From positions 1-56,317 of the forward strand of contig JADRCO010000086.1 of assembly GCA_021464525.1 (NCBI GenBank): DNA of 56,317 nucleotides. Direction: 5' to 3'. The position numbers and the translations under genes were made by a program. Positions 10,830 to 22,059 of this stretch are shown here, piece by piece. The notes below the pieces were generated by a model. It was not told the origin of the DNA. It searched no databases and worked only from the letters and a program-made list of their open reading frames with translations. The stretch is from Rhizophagus sp. LPA8_4_AMF (taxonomy: Eukaryota; Glomeromycota; Glomeromycetes; Glomerales; Glomeraceae). Position 1 is the first letter of the stretch. The number at the start of each line of letters is the position of its first letter.

Positions 10830-13155
10830 ATGGCCAATAAATACGCGAATAAGCCGCGTTTTTTTTTTATGTTATCTATTGTAGTGTTGTTTAGTATATT
10901 ATTTGGGTTGAGCTCTTTGGTTCAAGCTCAACTTTTGAATCAAGAAGAATATCTTTTAGAAACTGGTAATTGGTTGGGTGAAAAGGCTGAACAAATATTG
11001 GAAGATACTGTCAATAAATTTGTTCATAACAAATGGAATAATAAACAAGATAAATCCGATGATGGTTGGGTTAAAGTTTTATCTCATAAAGCTTTCCCCG
11101 ACTATGAAATTAAATTAAAAGAACCAAAAATTTGTGATCCTACTGTTAATCAGGTTTATTTTTTTTTTTGTTCGTTTCCAGTGAGAAAAGAATAATAAAA
11201 TTTGATTAAATAGTTAAATAAACTCTTTATTAGTATTCCGGATATCTTGATGTTGGAAGTAGAAAACATTTCTTCTTTTGGTTCTTTGAATCAAGGAATA
11301 ATCCTAAAGAAGATCCTGTTGTTCTTTGGGTTTGTATTTTGTAAACGATTTTTATATCAAAGTTTTTTATTTTTTATTAACTTATCATTCTTCATTTAAT
11401 GTCTTTTGATTAGCTTAATGGAGGTCCAGGGTATGTTATTAAAATGATCATTTTTTTTTATTTTATTGTAATACAATGTGATTTCTTTTGGTTGAACAAG
11501 TATTTATTCTATACAATTAGATGTTCTTCTTTGACTGGTTTGTATTTTGAACTTGGACCATGTGCTGTTACTGAAGACGGAACTTCTACTGTTTGGAATG
11601 AACATTCATGGAATAACAATGCTAGTGTTTTATTCCTGGATCAAGTATGAATTTTTGTTATGCTTTTTTTATAAGTTATATTACATTCGATTATATAATT
11701 AATTATTATATTATCACTTGTAGCCTATAAATGTTGGTTACTCTTATGGAGATGGAGTATCTAGTACACTTGCTGCAGCAACTGATGTTTACGCTTTCCT
11801 TCAAATCTTTTACAAAGAATTCAGTCAATTCGCAAATTTGGATTTCCATATTGCTGGTGAATCGTAAGTAATAATTGCGCGTGTTGCGAATATTATAACA
11901 TCTGATATTTATATATATTTTACTAATTTTTTTATCAATAGATACGCTGGTCATTATATTCCTGCTATTGCTGCAGAGATTAAAAACAATAATAAAGGAA
12001 CTTCATCGTGGATTCTTTCAAGACCAGAGGGATTACAAGATCTTTTACATATCAATCTTGAATCAGTTTTAATAGGCAATGGTCTTGTCGATCCATTGGT
12101 CCAATATGAATATTACCCAAAGGTAACTTATCTTTTTTTTTTCTCTTCTTTTTTTTGTAACTTTTGATGATTTCTTTATTTAATAAAACTTATGTTTTTA
12201 TTTAGATGGCATGTAATAACACATATAAGCCAGTTTTGGATCAAGATACCTGCGATAGTATGGCTCAAGCATACCCTAAATGTGCTAAGATGATTAGCAA
12301 TTGTTATGAGAGGCCTAGTGTCTTTACTTGTCTTCCGGCTTCAATGTATTGTAACAATAAAATGATTCAACCTTATCAATCTTCCGGACAAAATCCTTAT
12401 GACGTTAGAGTTGAATGCGAAGGAGGCCAATTGTGTTATCCTATCCTTAAAGCCATTGAAAAGTACTCCAACCTTCCTGAGGTCAAGAATGAATTAGGTG
12501 TCAGTGATGAAGTCAAATATGAGTAAGTATAACCTTTGTCACTTATTTGGAAAAAAAAAAAATATTAAAATATTTTAATAATTTATTTAAAAAATTTTCT
12601 ATTTTCGCAAATTTATTGTAGGAGTTGTAATATGCAAATCAATTTTGCTTTTCAAATGTCAGGAGACTGGTAAATAACTTTGAAATGATTTAATTTTATT
12701 ATAAACGTTTCGTTTATTCTGATTTATTTGTTATTTTTAGGATGAGACCATTCCATCTTCTTATTCCAGAATTATTAAAATCAAATATAGATGTATTAAT
12801 ATATGCAGGGCAAGTATTATGTCAAATTATGTTCAAATTAGCCAACGATTTATTTGGCTAATAAGTATTTTTTTTTACTTTTTTCCCTTTCTTTAGTGAT
12901 GCTGATTTTATTTGTAATTGGTATGGAAATGAAGCTTGGGTTAGAGAATTGGTATGGGAACACAAAGAAGGATTTAATGCAGCAGAAGATACAAAATGGA
13001 TTACGGAAAAAACATCCTCTCACGCAGGATATGTCAGATCTCACGAAGGATTAACATTCTTGCGTGTATTTGAAGCAGGCCATATGGTTCCTTATGACCA
13101 AGCGTCAGCCAGTTTAGATTTCTTTAATAGGTGGATTAGTAAGAAATCACTTTAA
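10830..13155 (+). CDS. Serine carboxypeptidase, S10 family (carboxypeptidase Y-like)
   Basis: Ten exons (10830-11153, 11234-11329, 11414-11430, 11521-11644, 11724-11863, 11942-12122, 12206-12522, 12622-12669, 12741-12809, 12897-13155) give 524 residues. Residues 1-33 are a signal peptide with a long hydrophobic core. The family blocks are LNGGPGCSSL (oxyanion hole), GESYAGHY (nucleophile Ser234), [11 protein letters not shown] (Asp442) and EAGHMVPYD (His501). The Asp-His spacing of 59 equals that of yeast CPY. The enzyme trims C-terminal residues from peptides, probably in the vacuole or secreted. Exon 3 is a 17-nt micro-exon carrying most of the oxyanion-hole motif. The intron at 12810-12896 begins GCAAGT: no GT donor keeps the frame there, because the nearest one joins directly onto a TGA. 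Confidence 0.95.
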
Positions 13156-13306
13156 AGAGAATATTCATTTATACTTTTTTTTTTTGAAATAATTATGTAA
13201 TAATTTTAATTTCAGCAAATAAAATTTGAATCATTTAAATTTTTTTTATAATGATAAATTTTTCGTAAATTTTCAAGTTTATATCACGTTTTTACGTATA
13301 TAATTA

Positions 13307-14524
13307 CTAACTTAAATTATTGGGAATGACAAGATCAATTTGCATTGATACATAATCATCATTTTCAGAAGAATTATTGCTAATTATACTCCTAGTAGTT
13401 GTACCGGTGGGAATTCTATCATGAATAGAAAGTGTTGAACCAGTAACTTGTTTATTATAAATATTATCAATACCTAAGAAATCATCAAATTCATTTGTTA
13501 TATAAATAAAATTTTTAGTAATTCCATTTTTTAAATCATTCTCCCAAGTTATATAAATTCTATCAATTAATAACCATTTAACCAATATAGTATATATTTC
13601 TTTTGCTTTTGGTCTTTTAGTATAATCTTTATTCCAACAAGATTGAATTAAATCCCATAATTCTAAAGGAGTACCATTAATTGGAGGAGGTCTTTTATTA
13701 TTAGTTGTAATTGATTGGATTAAATCAAAATCATAAGAACAATTATCATAAACTTTTTTACCACTAAGAATTTCCCAAGCAATTATACTAAAACCATAAA
13801 TATCAGCTTCAGGACCATAATGTTCACTTAAAAAAACTTCAGGAGCAATATAAGGAGGGATACCATAAATTATTTTACTGTTTCTTTTCTCAGTATATGA
13901 ATGACATAAACCTAAATCTGATACATAAAAAGAATTTTTACCTTTTAATATATTACCAGGATGTATATCACCATGAATTAAGCCATTAGAATGAATATCT
14001 CTTATAGCAGATATAATTTCTTTTAACATACGTAATTTATATTCAAAATTAAGATTATTATAATTATTAATAAGATAATTTCTTAAATCACCATTTTTAG
14101 CATATTCCATTACAATCATATAATGATTATTAAAATCTTTAGTAACACCATAAACTAAAGGAATATAAGTACCAAAAAGTTTTGCTTGTAAATCCAATTC
14201 ATTTATAAATTTTTTCATATCAGATTTATTTAATAAAGTTTTTAATGCAACAATTTCAGGTTCCAATCCATTTAAACCAATTTTCCATTCTGATTTATAA
14301 ATAATACCTTCACCACCTTTTTTTAATAGTTTTATATCATCAAATTCATTATATGGTATAAAAAATAATGGTAAATTTATAGGATTTTCTTGATTAAGTT
14401 TTTGAGTACTTTTTAAATAATAATCAAGTTGTTTTGATCCACTAGTAAAATTTCGAAACCTTTGTGAAATTGTTGATTTATTTGATTTATTAATTATTTC
14501 TAAATTTTCTTTTTTTGATCTCAT
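13307..14524 (-). CDS. Protein kinase, TKL-like, single exon
   Basis: A 405-residue single-exon kinase. Visible motifs: glycine loop KKGGEGIIY (about 68-76), ATP-binding lysine in VALK (Lys95), catalytic loop HGDIHPGN (184-191, Asp186), metal-binding DLG (203-205) in place of DFG, APE (227-229), and DIYGFSIIAWEI (241-252) with the CWNKDYTKRP end of the domain. All catalytic residues are present, so it is probably active; DLG is a tolerated variant. The domain starts near residue 62, after a polar leader, and the tail beyond about 325 is short and Ser/Thr-rich. The closest style is the tyrosine-kinase-like family that is greatly expanded in arbuscular mycorrhizal fungi. Substrate unknown. Lack of introns fits recent family expansion. 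Confidence 0.9.
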   Translation of the reverse strand: MRSKKENLEIINKSNKSTISQRFRNFTSGSKQLDYYLKSTQKLNQENPINLPLFFIPYNEFDDIKLLKKGGEGIIYKSEWKIGLNGLEPEIVALKTLLNKSDMKKFINELDLQAKLFGTYIPLVYGVTKDFNNHYMIVMEYAKNGDLRNYLINNYNNLNFEYKLRMLKEIISAIRDIHSNGLIHGDIHPGNILKGKNSFYVSDLGLCHSYTEKRNSKIIYGIPPYIAPEVFLSEHYGPEADIYGFSIIAWEILSGKKVYDNCSYDFDLIQSITTNNKRPPPINGTPLELWDLIQSCWNKDYTKRPKAKEIYTILVKWLLIDRIYITWENDLKNGITKNFIYITNEFDDFLGIDNIYNKQVTGSTLSIHDRIPTGTTTRSIISNNSSENDDYVSMQIDLVIPNNLS

Positions 14525-15963
14525 ATTTGATACTGTTAAATTATTATTATTGTATTAAATAAAAAAAAATGTAAAGAAATAACCGACTTAGAAGGAGGGT
14601 ATTTATATAAGGATGATGTATTTAATATCTGTTATTATTATTAAATTATTTTTAGTATTTTATGTATTTACAAATAGATATTTATTGTTGAAAATGGACA
14701 TACGTAAGTAATTACGTGTGATTATATTGTAACATGACGTAAAAAATTTCTTTCTTTTAACTTCTTTGGGGAGTAAAATAAATACCTTTTACCTTTATTA
14801 TAAGCCTCATTACGAATAATACCATTTGAATATATCGCATTATTTAATTATATAATTTTGGAGATAATTATGTATATATACTTTTTTTATATTTCCTTGA
14901 ACACTTACTTATTATTAAAATAATCCATTGTTTATGTATAGAAAAATCCTGATTTGTTACACAGCTTTATATTAACTTCTAATATAAGAAAATCTTTATG
15001 AGATTTCCTCTTTTTAAATAACTGAATACCAAATATATATATATATATATGATCTCAATGAATTTTTTTTATAAAGAAATATACTACTATATTGGTATTA
15101 GACTTTATCGAGTTGTTTTTAGGAATAAAAAAAGAAAGTATATATTGGTATTAGTATATAAAATAATTCTTCGGAGGAAAAAAATTCTCCGCGTAAATTA
15201 ATTTTTTTTAACCAAATTTGTTCGCGAAATTATGAATTAAAAAGTTATGACTAAACTATATTGAGAAACAACAATGAAAAAATTGTTAGAAGTTGGGCGG
15301 GTTTTTTTGAAGGCGAAATTTTTAATTCTTATTTTTTTTTATATTAATTTGTTAAACCTAATTAGGTAACAACAAATTCGGTTTTTCGAATTATAAATTC
15401 TATTTCTCGTTTAAAGTTGATTTTTTTTATGGTTTTTTTTATCTAAGATTTAATTTAATTTTTAAATAAAACCATATTTGATCAGATAAATAAATATGTT
15501 GTGTAGTGCATAAATACAAATTGAATTAATTTTTTTTATTTCGTTTTTTTTTTTTAATTTTTTTTCTTTTTTTTTTTAGAAGTGTAATTTTATGATTACC
15601 ATTCATTTTTTTTTTTTTAAAAAAAAAATACTGCTTCTTTAAACAAATTTACAATCCAATTTTTTACAATTTACTATTGCTAAAAAGTAAAAAAAAAAAA
15701 AAAAGATAAATTTACATTACAATTTTGAAAAAAAATTGATTTTTTACTCTAGAAAAATAACCATCACCAATAATTCCGTTTTTTCTAATAGTTCTCTCGT
15801 TTTGCTTTTTTTTGCGTGGAGAGATTTTTAATGGTTTATTCTTATCAATTATTATCGCATTTTTTAAAATATACTTTTTGTTTTAATACTGTATATGTAT
15901 GTATGTATAATATATTTATCGACCTTAAGTCGAACCCCCTCCCCCTCCAACAATGTCATTTTC
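14525..15963. other. AT-rich intergenic region with homopolymers and a TA microsatellite
   Basis: It holds the upstream region of the kinase gene, with TGACGTAA at 14735-14742, a (TA)n run near 15034-15050, and many T and A tracts including a T-then-A junction at about 15606-15628. The right end, with a C-rich patch near 15930, is the 3' flank of the PHD-finger gene. No coding gene is seen; a 61-codon frame at 15816-16001 is not convincing. Confidence 0.6.
14600..14609 (-). promoter_or_regulatory. Probable TATA box of the kinase gene
   Basis: Read on the minus strand the stretch gives TATATAAATA, about 75-85 bp upstream of the ATG at 14524. Confidence 0.45.
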
Positions 15964-16102
15964 TCATTTACTCTTCTTCCTGCTTGTTGTATGATCGATA
16001 GTTTGATTTGTGAATGCATCGTGCATATCAGTTCGCTTTTTCATTCGTGCTTTGATTAGTTTTTGTTGTTCAGTGAGTTCTTCAAGTCTTTCAATCTATA
16101 TT

Positions 16103-16140
<38 letters not shown>

Positions 16141-18735
16141 TAAGCATATTAGATTTATACAAAAGAAAATTAATACATTTACTTTGTCATGTATACTACT
16201 AACCTTGTTCGTTTTCATTAACTCTATTTGAATACTTCGTCGCTTTTGCCAACTACCATGCTTTTTACATTTTCCCTTCGGTGTGGTACAAACTTCTTCA
16301 CTACCTTCAAATTTTTCTTCAACATCATTATCAATCCAATCTAAACGTATATTGTATCCACAGATTTGTCCGTTACGAATATTTACGTCACTTTCAGACT
16401 GTTTATCAGATTCGCATGGTACTTGATTTGATCCATCACTATCATCTTGTTCACTATCACTTTGAGACTTCTCTGAACCTTTTACCGCTATTTTATTACG
16501 TTTATCAATAGTTTCAAGTTCTTTTTTTATTGAATTTTTCCGCCTTGAAATTTTTTTCAATTGTTCCCCATCTTCTAATTGACCGGATCGATTTGTTACA
16601 TTTCGTTTAACCCGACTTTTTTTATCTTTATTGTCCTTGATTTTTTGTTTTAATAACTTTCCCATTTTCGCTAGTTTTTCTTCATTTTTCAAAAGTTCTC
16701 GGTTCCATGATAAACCACATTTAATTGAACAGAACTTAGTTTTCACAAACCTTGCAGGTTTTTTACAAGGTGGATATTTACATTTTTCGGGTTTCCATGA
16801 TGTTTTGAACCCTAGTTCTTTTTTTTAAAAAAAAAAAGAGAGAGAGAAAGAATGAATAATTAGTTAAGATAACAACTAATAGTTAAATATAAAAACTAAC
16901 TCAAATTATATCATACCTGCGCAATTCGGACAATAATACTTGTCAACCAACTGTGATTCTTCTCGTGTTATGTTTACACATGCACCGTGATACCATTCAT
17001 CACAGTTGTCACACTCAATCATAAACGATTCACCATCGGATGATCTACATATACAATAAAGTTGCATTTTTTGATCGATTTTGTTAATGGTCACAAGATT
17101 ATTACCCAGTTCATTATCAACCATTTTAATCTCAGTTTGGGGCTGTAAACGAGGTGAATTATTAACGCTTGAGTTATTGGAAGTAGTTCTTGAACGAAAT
17201 TGTGGTGGAGATGCAGATTTTTTAAGTCTCTTTTTCTTATTATTATTAGGAACTGATTGAGATGTAGCTTTCCTTTTTAGTGGTGCTGATCTCGGTCGTT
17301 TCGTCGTTGACTTACGCTTTCGTGGTTTATCATCATCCGATGACATTACTTCATGGTCTTCCCGTTTTATTTTATACTTGTGATTTTTAATTTGTCGATC
17401 TTTTCCTTTGCCTTTATTCTTCAAGCTTTTTTTTCTTTTATTTTTTTTAACAACATGTTTATTAGCAGCTTTAGTAGTCATTGTTTCTTCTACTAAGCTC
17501 CCACTATCGCTATCAGTTTCGGTTGTTTCTCCATATAAATGATCATATTCATACTGCGGAAACTCAGAATCCGTTTGAGGAGGAGCGGGTGTGCTTCCTG
17601 TAGTACTTTCATATGATGGCGGTGATATAAATGTCTTTATAGGTGTAAAGGAATGTTCAACGAATGGAGAAGCTGGAAGGGAATCAAATTCTTGTTCCGA
17701 ATGAATATTTACTTCTTCACCTGATCCGGCTTCACTCGTTTCCATTTCTTTTCTCTTCATATTTTGAAGTTCATTAAGAGCTGTACTAGCAAGTTGGTCT
17801 AAACCAGAAACAAAGTGTGTTTCTTCTTCAACTTCCATCTCCATATTAGTGGAAGGCAGTGTCGGACTATATTCCAAATACTCAACTTCTTGTACCGAAT
17901 TTGTAGTGTATTCTCCAACATTATTAGATAAGTCTTCTAATTGTATTCCATTAGAATCGACGGAAGGAATAGTGGTATTATTATTATCGTTATTTTCATG
18001 TACGTTGTGGTAGGTATTACCTTCTTCCACGGAAATTACCTCCTTTTCTTGTCCATTAAGACTTAAAGAAGTAGGAGAAATAGGAAGGTTAATACTTATA
18101 GGACTTGAATTATAATTCGTGGGAGAAGTATTTTGTAATAAGTTATTATTTAATAAAAGTGAGGGAGAAGAGGACTGTATTGTAGTTGGTGTGTTCGTTA
18201 CCGAAATTGAGGAGGGTGAAGAACAAGTGTTTGCTTGTGACAGAGGAGTTACATTTGTAACGTTATTAAAAGGGAAACTTTGTTGTTTGTTAAAAGCATA
18301 GCCATAGCCAAAGTTAATTGGTGTGTTGGCAGAGCTCGAAAAAGTGGGAGGCGGTGAAAGGGTTTGAAAAACTGGGTTTGGAGGAGGTAATAGTAAATTT
18401 AGAGGAAGACTCGAAGTCTGTGGGGATTGTGGGAGATTTCCCGAACTGTAATATGATTGTTGGGTATTGGAACAAGAAGTAGGAGGCAACACCAAATGTG
18501 TTGGAGTTTCTTGTTGTACTGGAGATCCTACAGTCGAAACCTTCGAAAGCGAAGACTTGTAAGAAGGTGATGGTACAGGATTCAACATTGACATGATGTT
18601 GAACGAAGAAGTTGTTTGTTTTTGTTGCTGCATTTCTTTTTTGCTCTCTTGTTTATATTCGCTTGTTGACAAATTCTTTATTTGGTTTATGGAGTCTTGT
18701 GAAGATTCTAACAAAAGTTCTACTACGGGAGACAT
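15964..18735 (-). CDS. PHD-finger protein, Spp1/CFP1-like subunit of the Set1/COMPASS H3K4 methyltransferase
   Basis: Three exons (16917-18735, about 16204-16811, 15964-16095) give about 852 residues. The first two thirds is a long Ser/Pro/Asn-rich disordered region with a basic, nuclear-localisation-like patch (KKNKRKKSLKNKGKGK). The PHD finger follows: YCICRSSDGESFMIECDNCDEWYHGACVNI...YYCPNCA, with the full C4HC3 set and the Trp of an H3K4me3-reading aromatic cage. After the first splice comes a second Cys cluster (KCKYPPCKKPARFVKTKFCSIKCG), typical of Spp1/CXXC1, then a charged coiled-coil tail. No CXXC DNA-binding finger is visible, as in yeast Spp1. The acceptor of intron 1 could be either of two AGs six bases apart. 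The 108-nt second intron carries a TAA/AAT microsatellite. It diverges from ISY1. Confidence 0.82.
16104..16141. repeat. (TAA)n microsatellite, about 12 units, inside an intron
   Basis: An uninterrupted trinucleotide run fills about a third of the 108-nt last intron of the PHD-finger gene, just upstream (on the minus strand) of its 3' splice site. Length is likely polymorphic. Confidence 0.9.
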
Positions 18736-19280
18736 TTCACTAATACTCTTTCAAAACATTTCCCAGGGAAAGGAAGAAGTGGTAAGAAAAAAAAAAACCT
18801 GTGTAAAAAAAAAGGAAACCAAGAGTCCATAAAAAAAAGGCTTATCATAGTTACTATCCATTTTATGGTTGGTAAAGCGATACGTATGATCACTAGCATC
18901 ATTAGCATATCAGGTTTAAAAAACGTGAGTGAAGGTGAGATTGATTCTTAGCCAATCAAAAAATTTTACATTATAAATATATAAATAACTTAAACTAAAG
19001 AAGTTCAAAGAACGTCTTCTTTAAGTAAAGACAATGTGACAAAAACCTAAAAACAGCTTTAACCCCCTTCATGTTGTGCAAGCTATCCGGTTGATGCTGG
19101 TTTTTTTTGTGGCACAGATTACATGACTCACTGCACAAGTATAAGCTGTACGACAATATATTATGCTGAAACCTTAAAAAATCATCATATCAACCGTGAT
19201 GATTTTCGAAAAAGTTAATTCTACTGCGTATTCATTTAAAAATTTCAATTTCGACTCGACTTTTATTGTAGCATTTAAAA
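18736..19280. other. Divergent promoter region between the PHD-finger gene and ISY1
   Basis: 545 bp between two start codons. It has A-rich stretches near 18785-18840 and a GATACGTATGATC palindrome-like word near 18880, but no element I can name with confidence and no coding potential. Confidence 0.5.
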
Positions 19281-20614
19281 ATGGTAATTTTATTTATTTT
19301 TATTATAAAGGTTAATAACACGTTATTATCTGACTGATCATGTACTTATATTATAAATTTCATAAAGGCTCGTAATGAAGAAAAAGCTCAGTAGGTTTTT
19401 TTTTCATTTGATTTATTTAACAAGTTATTATTATACTAATTTTCTCATTTATGATTTTAAAGGTCTATGCTTTATCGATTTCGGGAAGCTCAAGCTGTCC
19501 AACTTGGTTTAGTAAAACCAAAAGAACGTCGGCCTTATTTGGCTTCAGACTGTAATAATTTAAAAGATGCAGAGAAATGGCGACAACAAATTATAAGAGA
19601 GATTTCTAGAAAAGTGTCAAAAATTCAGGACGGTAAGTTTATTATTTTCGAACACAGAATTTTTTTAATGACATTTGCTTTGTTCATTTGGTTTTAATTT
19701 TATTTTATTATATTGATTGTGTAGCTGGCCTGTCAGACTATCAGATCAGAGATCTGAATGATGAGATTAACAAATTAATGAGAGAAAAGAGTCATTGGGA
19801 TGATCAAATAAAAAAATTAGGTGGCCCAGATTATAAAGTAGTATATGTTTCAATTATTATGTTATATTAATTTCCCTGAAATATATTTAGATTTAGATTT
19901 TTATAATAATTTGTTAGAGAGTGGGTCCGAAAATGTTGGATCACGAAGGAAAGGAAGTGCCAGGAAATAGAGGTTACAAGTGCGTATTTTTAGTCTATTT
20001 AACGTATTATTACATTTGGATTAAATTACCAGTTTAACTTTTTTTTTCATTTAAAGATATTTTGGAAGAGCAAAAGACTTACCAGGAGTAAGAGATTTAT
20101 TTGAGCAAGAAGGTAATTAATAAATATTATCCTGTTTGTTAATATATATAAAAAAATTAATATTTGAAAAAATAGCTCCTTCACCACAAAAACGTACGAG
20201 ATTTGATTTATATAAAAACGTAGATGCAGATTATTATGGTTATAGAGATGAAGAGGATGGAACATTGTTAGAATATGAACGTGAAATCGAAAATAAAGGT
20301 ATGAAATTCATTATTCTTTGCCATCGATTAGATTATGATATGTATTTTTTTTTTTTTATTAATTAATTAATTGATTTAATATTTTGAATTTAGTAATTGC
20401 TGAGACGTTGGAGATAACAGATGAAACATTGCCCAAAGATAAATCACAAAAGAAAAAAGAGAGTACCTCACAATTAGAGAATAATTCAATGGACATTGAT
20501 TCATCTTCGGAAAAATATGTAGCACATGTTGCTGTACCTTCTCAAAAAGAAGTAGAAGAATATTTAGTGCGAAGAAGGAAACGTCAAATGCTTGATCGTT
20601 ATGTGTCGGAATGA
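19281..20614 (+). CDS. ISY1: Pre-mRNA-splicing factor ISY1
   Basis: Eight coding exons (19281-19283, 19368-19390, 19463-19632, 19725-19837, 19918-19979, 20057-20112, 20176-20298, 20394-20614) give 256 residues. Family hallmarks are continuous: MARNEEKAQ at the start, [73 protein letters not shown] and [13 protein letters not shown]1 belongs to the NineTeen-associated complex and works in the catalytic spliceosome around the first transesterification. The first coding exon is the ATG alone; the intron follows it at once and the next exon begins with Ala-Arg-Asn, which fixes the choice. The C-terminal part ([10 protein letters not shown]...[14 protein letters not shown]) aligns with fungal rather than human ISY1 tails. 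Confidence 0.95.
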
Positions 20615-21046
20615 GTAGTACAAAAGTCACAAATTTTTAACGGTTAACGAGAACTACATTTATGGTAAGACTATAAGAAAATGTATTTTTCCTACTGGAA
20701 TCTTCATAGATATCCTTTTTTATCTAAATGAAATATTTTTTCCACTTCATTTTACTTCATTATATTCCTGACTACAAGGATATCCGAGGCAATAAAGGTA
20801 CAATAATTTTCATGATATGAAAAATTAAAAATATTATTTATCATATTACAATCTCCTATATTTTTAAAATTTAAATAAAATTATAAAATTATAAAGCAAT
20901 AAAAATAAATTCAAGTTTATACTGATGTGCATGTCGATTTGTGTACCAAATAATAATATTTATTGCTCCTTTATAGATTGTTACACAACATAGATTATAA
21001 AATACCAAATTTTGAGGATCACCATTGTCTTATAATTAATTACGTT
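20615..21046. other. Intergenic between ISY1 and the myosin light chain gene
   Basis: 432 bp of AT-rich sequence. The left part is the ISY1 3' flank, the right part the promoter and leader of the light-chain gene. No further gene or clear motif is seen. Confidence 0.5.
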
Positions 21047-21868
21047 ATGGTGAGTATTTTTGAAAAATAAAATTTCTTGTTATTTTTTAATTTTATTTAT
21101 TTATTGATATCTATATTTGTATTATAGGAACTAAAAGAAGGTAACGGAAAGTTATCTTTTTTTTAAAAATGATTTTAAGGAACAGGCTTATTTATATAAA
21201 GTAAATACATTTTTTATTTTAGAATATCATAAAGCCTTCAAACTTTTTGATAAAGAAGGTAATGATACAATTCCTAGTGAAGCATTAGGTGATTTATTAC
21301 GTGCTTTAAAACAAAATCCAACAAATGCCGAAGTAGCTGAACTCGCTAAAGGAGCTGGACCAAAAAGTAAAATTATTTATTTGATAATTTTATTTTAACA
21401 TTAAAAAAAGAAGAAACCAAAAACATCTTTATAATTTATTATAGTTAGTTTTGATAAATTTCTTGAAATCCTTTTACGTCCTGATGGATTTGCACCTGCG
21501 GCAACATACGAAGAAATTTTTGAAGGATTTCAAGTTTTTGATAAAGATCGAACTGGTTATATATCAGTTGGTGAAGTAAAATATGGTTTGTAAATAATAA
21601 AATTTTTTTAATAGCAAAAAAAAAAAAAAAAAAAAATCTAAAATTAGTATATTATGATTAGTTTTAACAAGTTTAGGTGAGAAACTTACCGAAGCCGAAG
21701 TAGACGATTTAATTAAAATAGTTGACGTTGATAAGAATGGAAATATTAAATATGAAGGTACATTAATTTATTTTTTTTTTTTATATTCGTTTTGTTTTTT
21801 AATTACTTACTTTTTATTAATCAATCTTATTATTATTAGATTTTATAAAGAAAATTCTTTCATCTTAA
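21047..21868 (+). CDS. Myosin essential light chain, Cdc4/Mlc1 type (EF-hand protein)
   Basis: Six coding exons (21047-21049, 21128-21140, 21223-21366, 21445-21585, 21662-21757, 21840-21868) give 141 residues, the same length as fission yeast Cdc4. Matching blocks are AFKLFDKEGNDTIP, GDLLRALKQNPT, LRPDGF, FEGFQVFDKDRTGYI, GEVKYVLTSLGEKLTE and EDFIKKIL. The third EF hand (DKDRTGYISVGE) has a full calcium loop; the first is degenerate; the last (DVDKNGNIKYED) ends in Asp rather than Glu. Such proteins bind IQ motifs of type II and V myosins and are needed for the contractile ring and vesicle transport. A general calmodulin-like protein is less likely given the LRPDGF and VLTSLGEKL matches. The first coding exon is just ATG and the second a 13-nt micro-exon (ELKE). 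Confidence 0.88.
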
Positions 21869-22059
21869 ATTATGTGTTTATTTTTGTAATACATATTTAT
21901 TTAATAATTTATTTATGTTATAACCAGTGAATTAATTTCTATAGTCACTGTATTATTACTTTTTGTAAACAAAATGTAATCATTAAATTAACCAAATAAT
22001 AATACATATAATAAATATTCTATATGTAATAAATAAATTATTTAAAAATTCTCAAATTT

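Noticed and set aside
13307-14524. Reading the kinase as a pseudokinase because of DLG
   Set aside because: Lys95, Asp186, Asn191 and the metal-binding Asp203 are all present; DLG is tolerated in active kinases.
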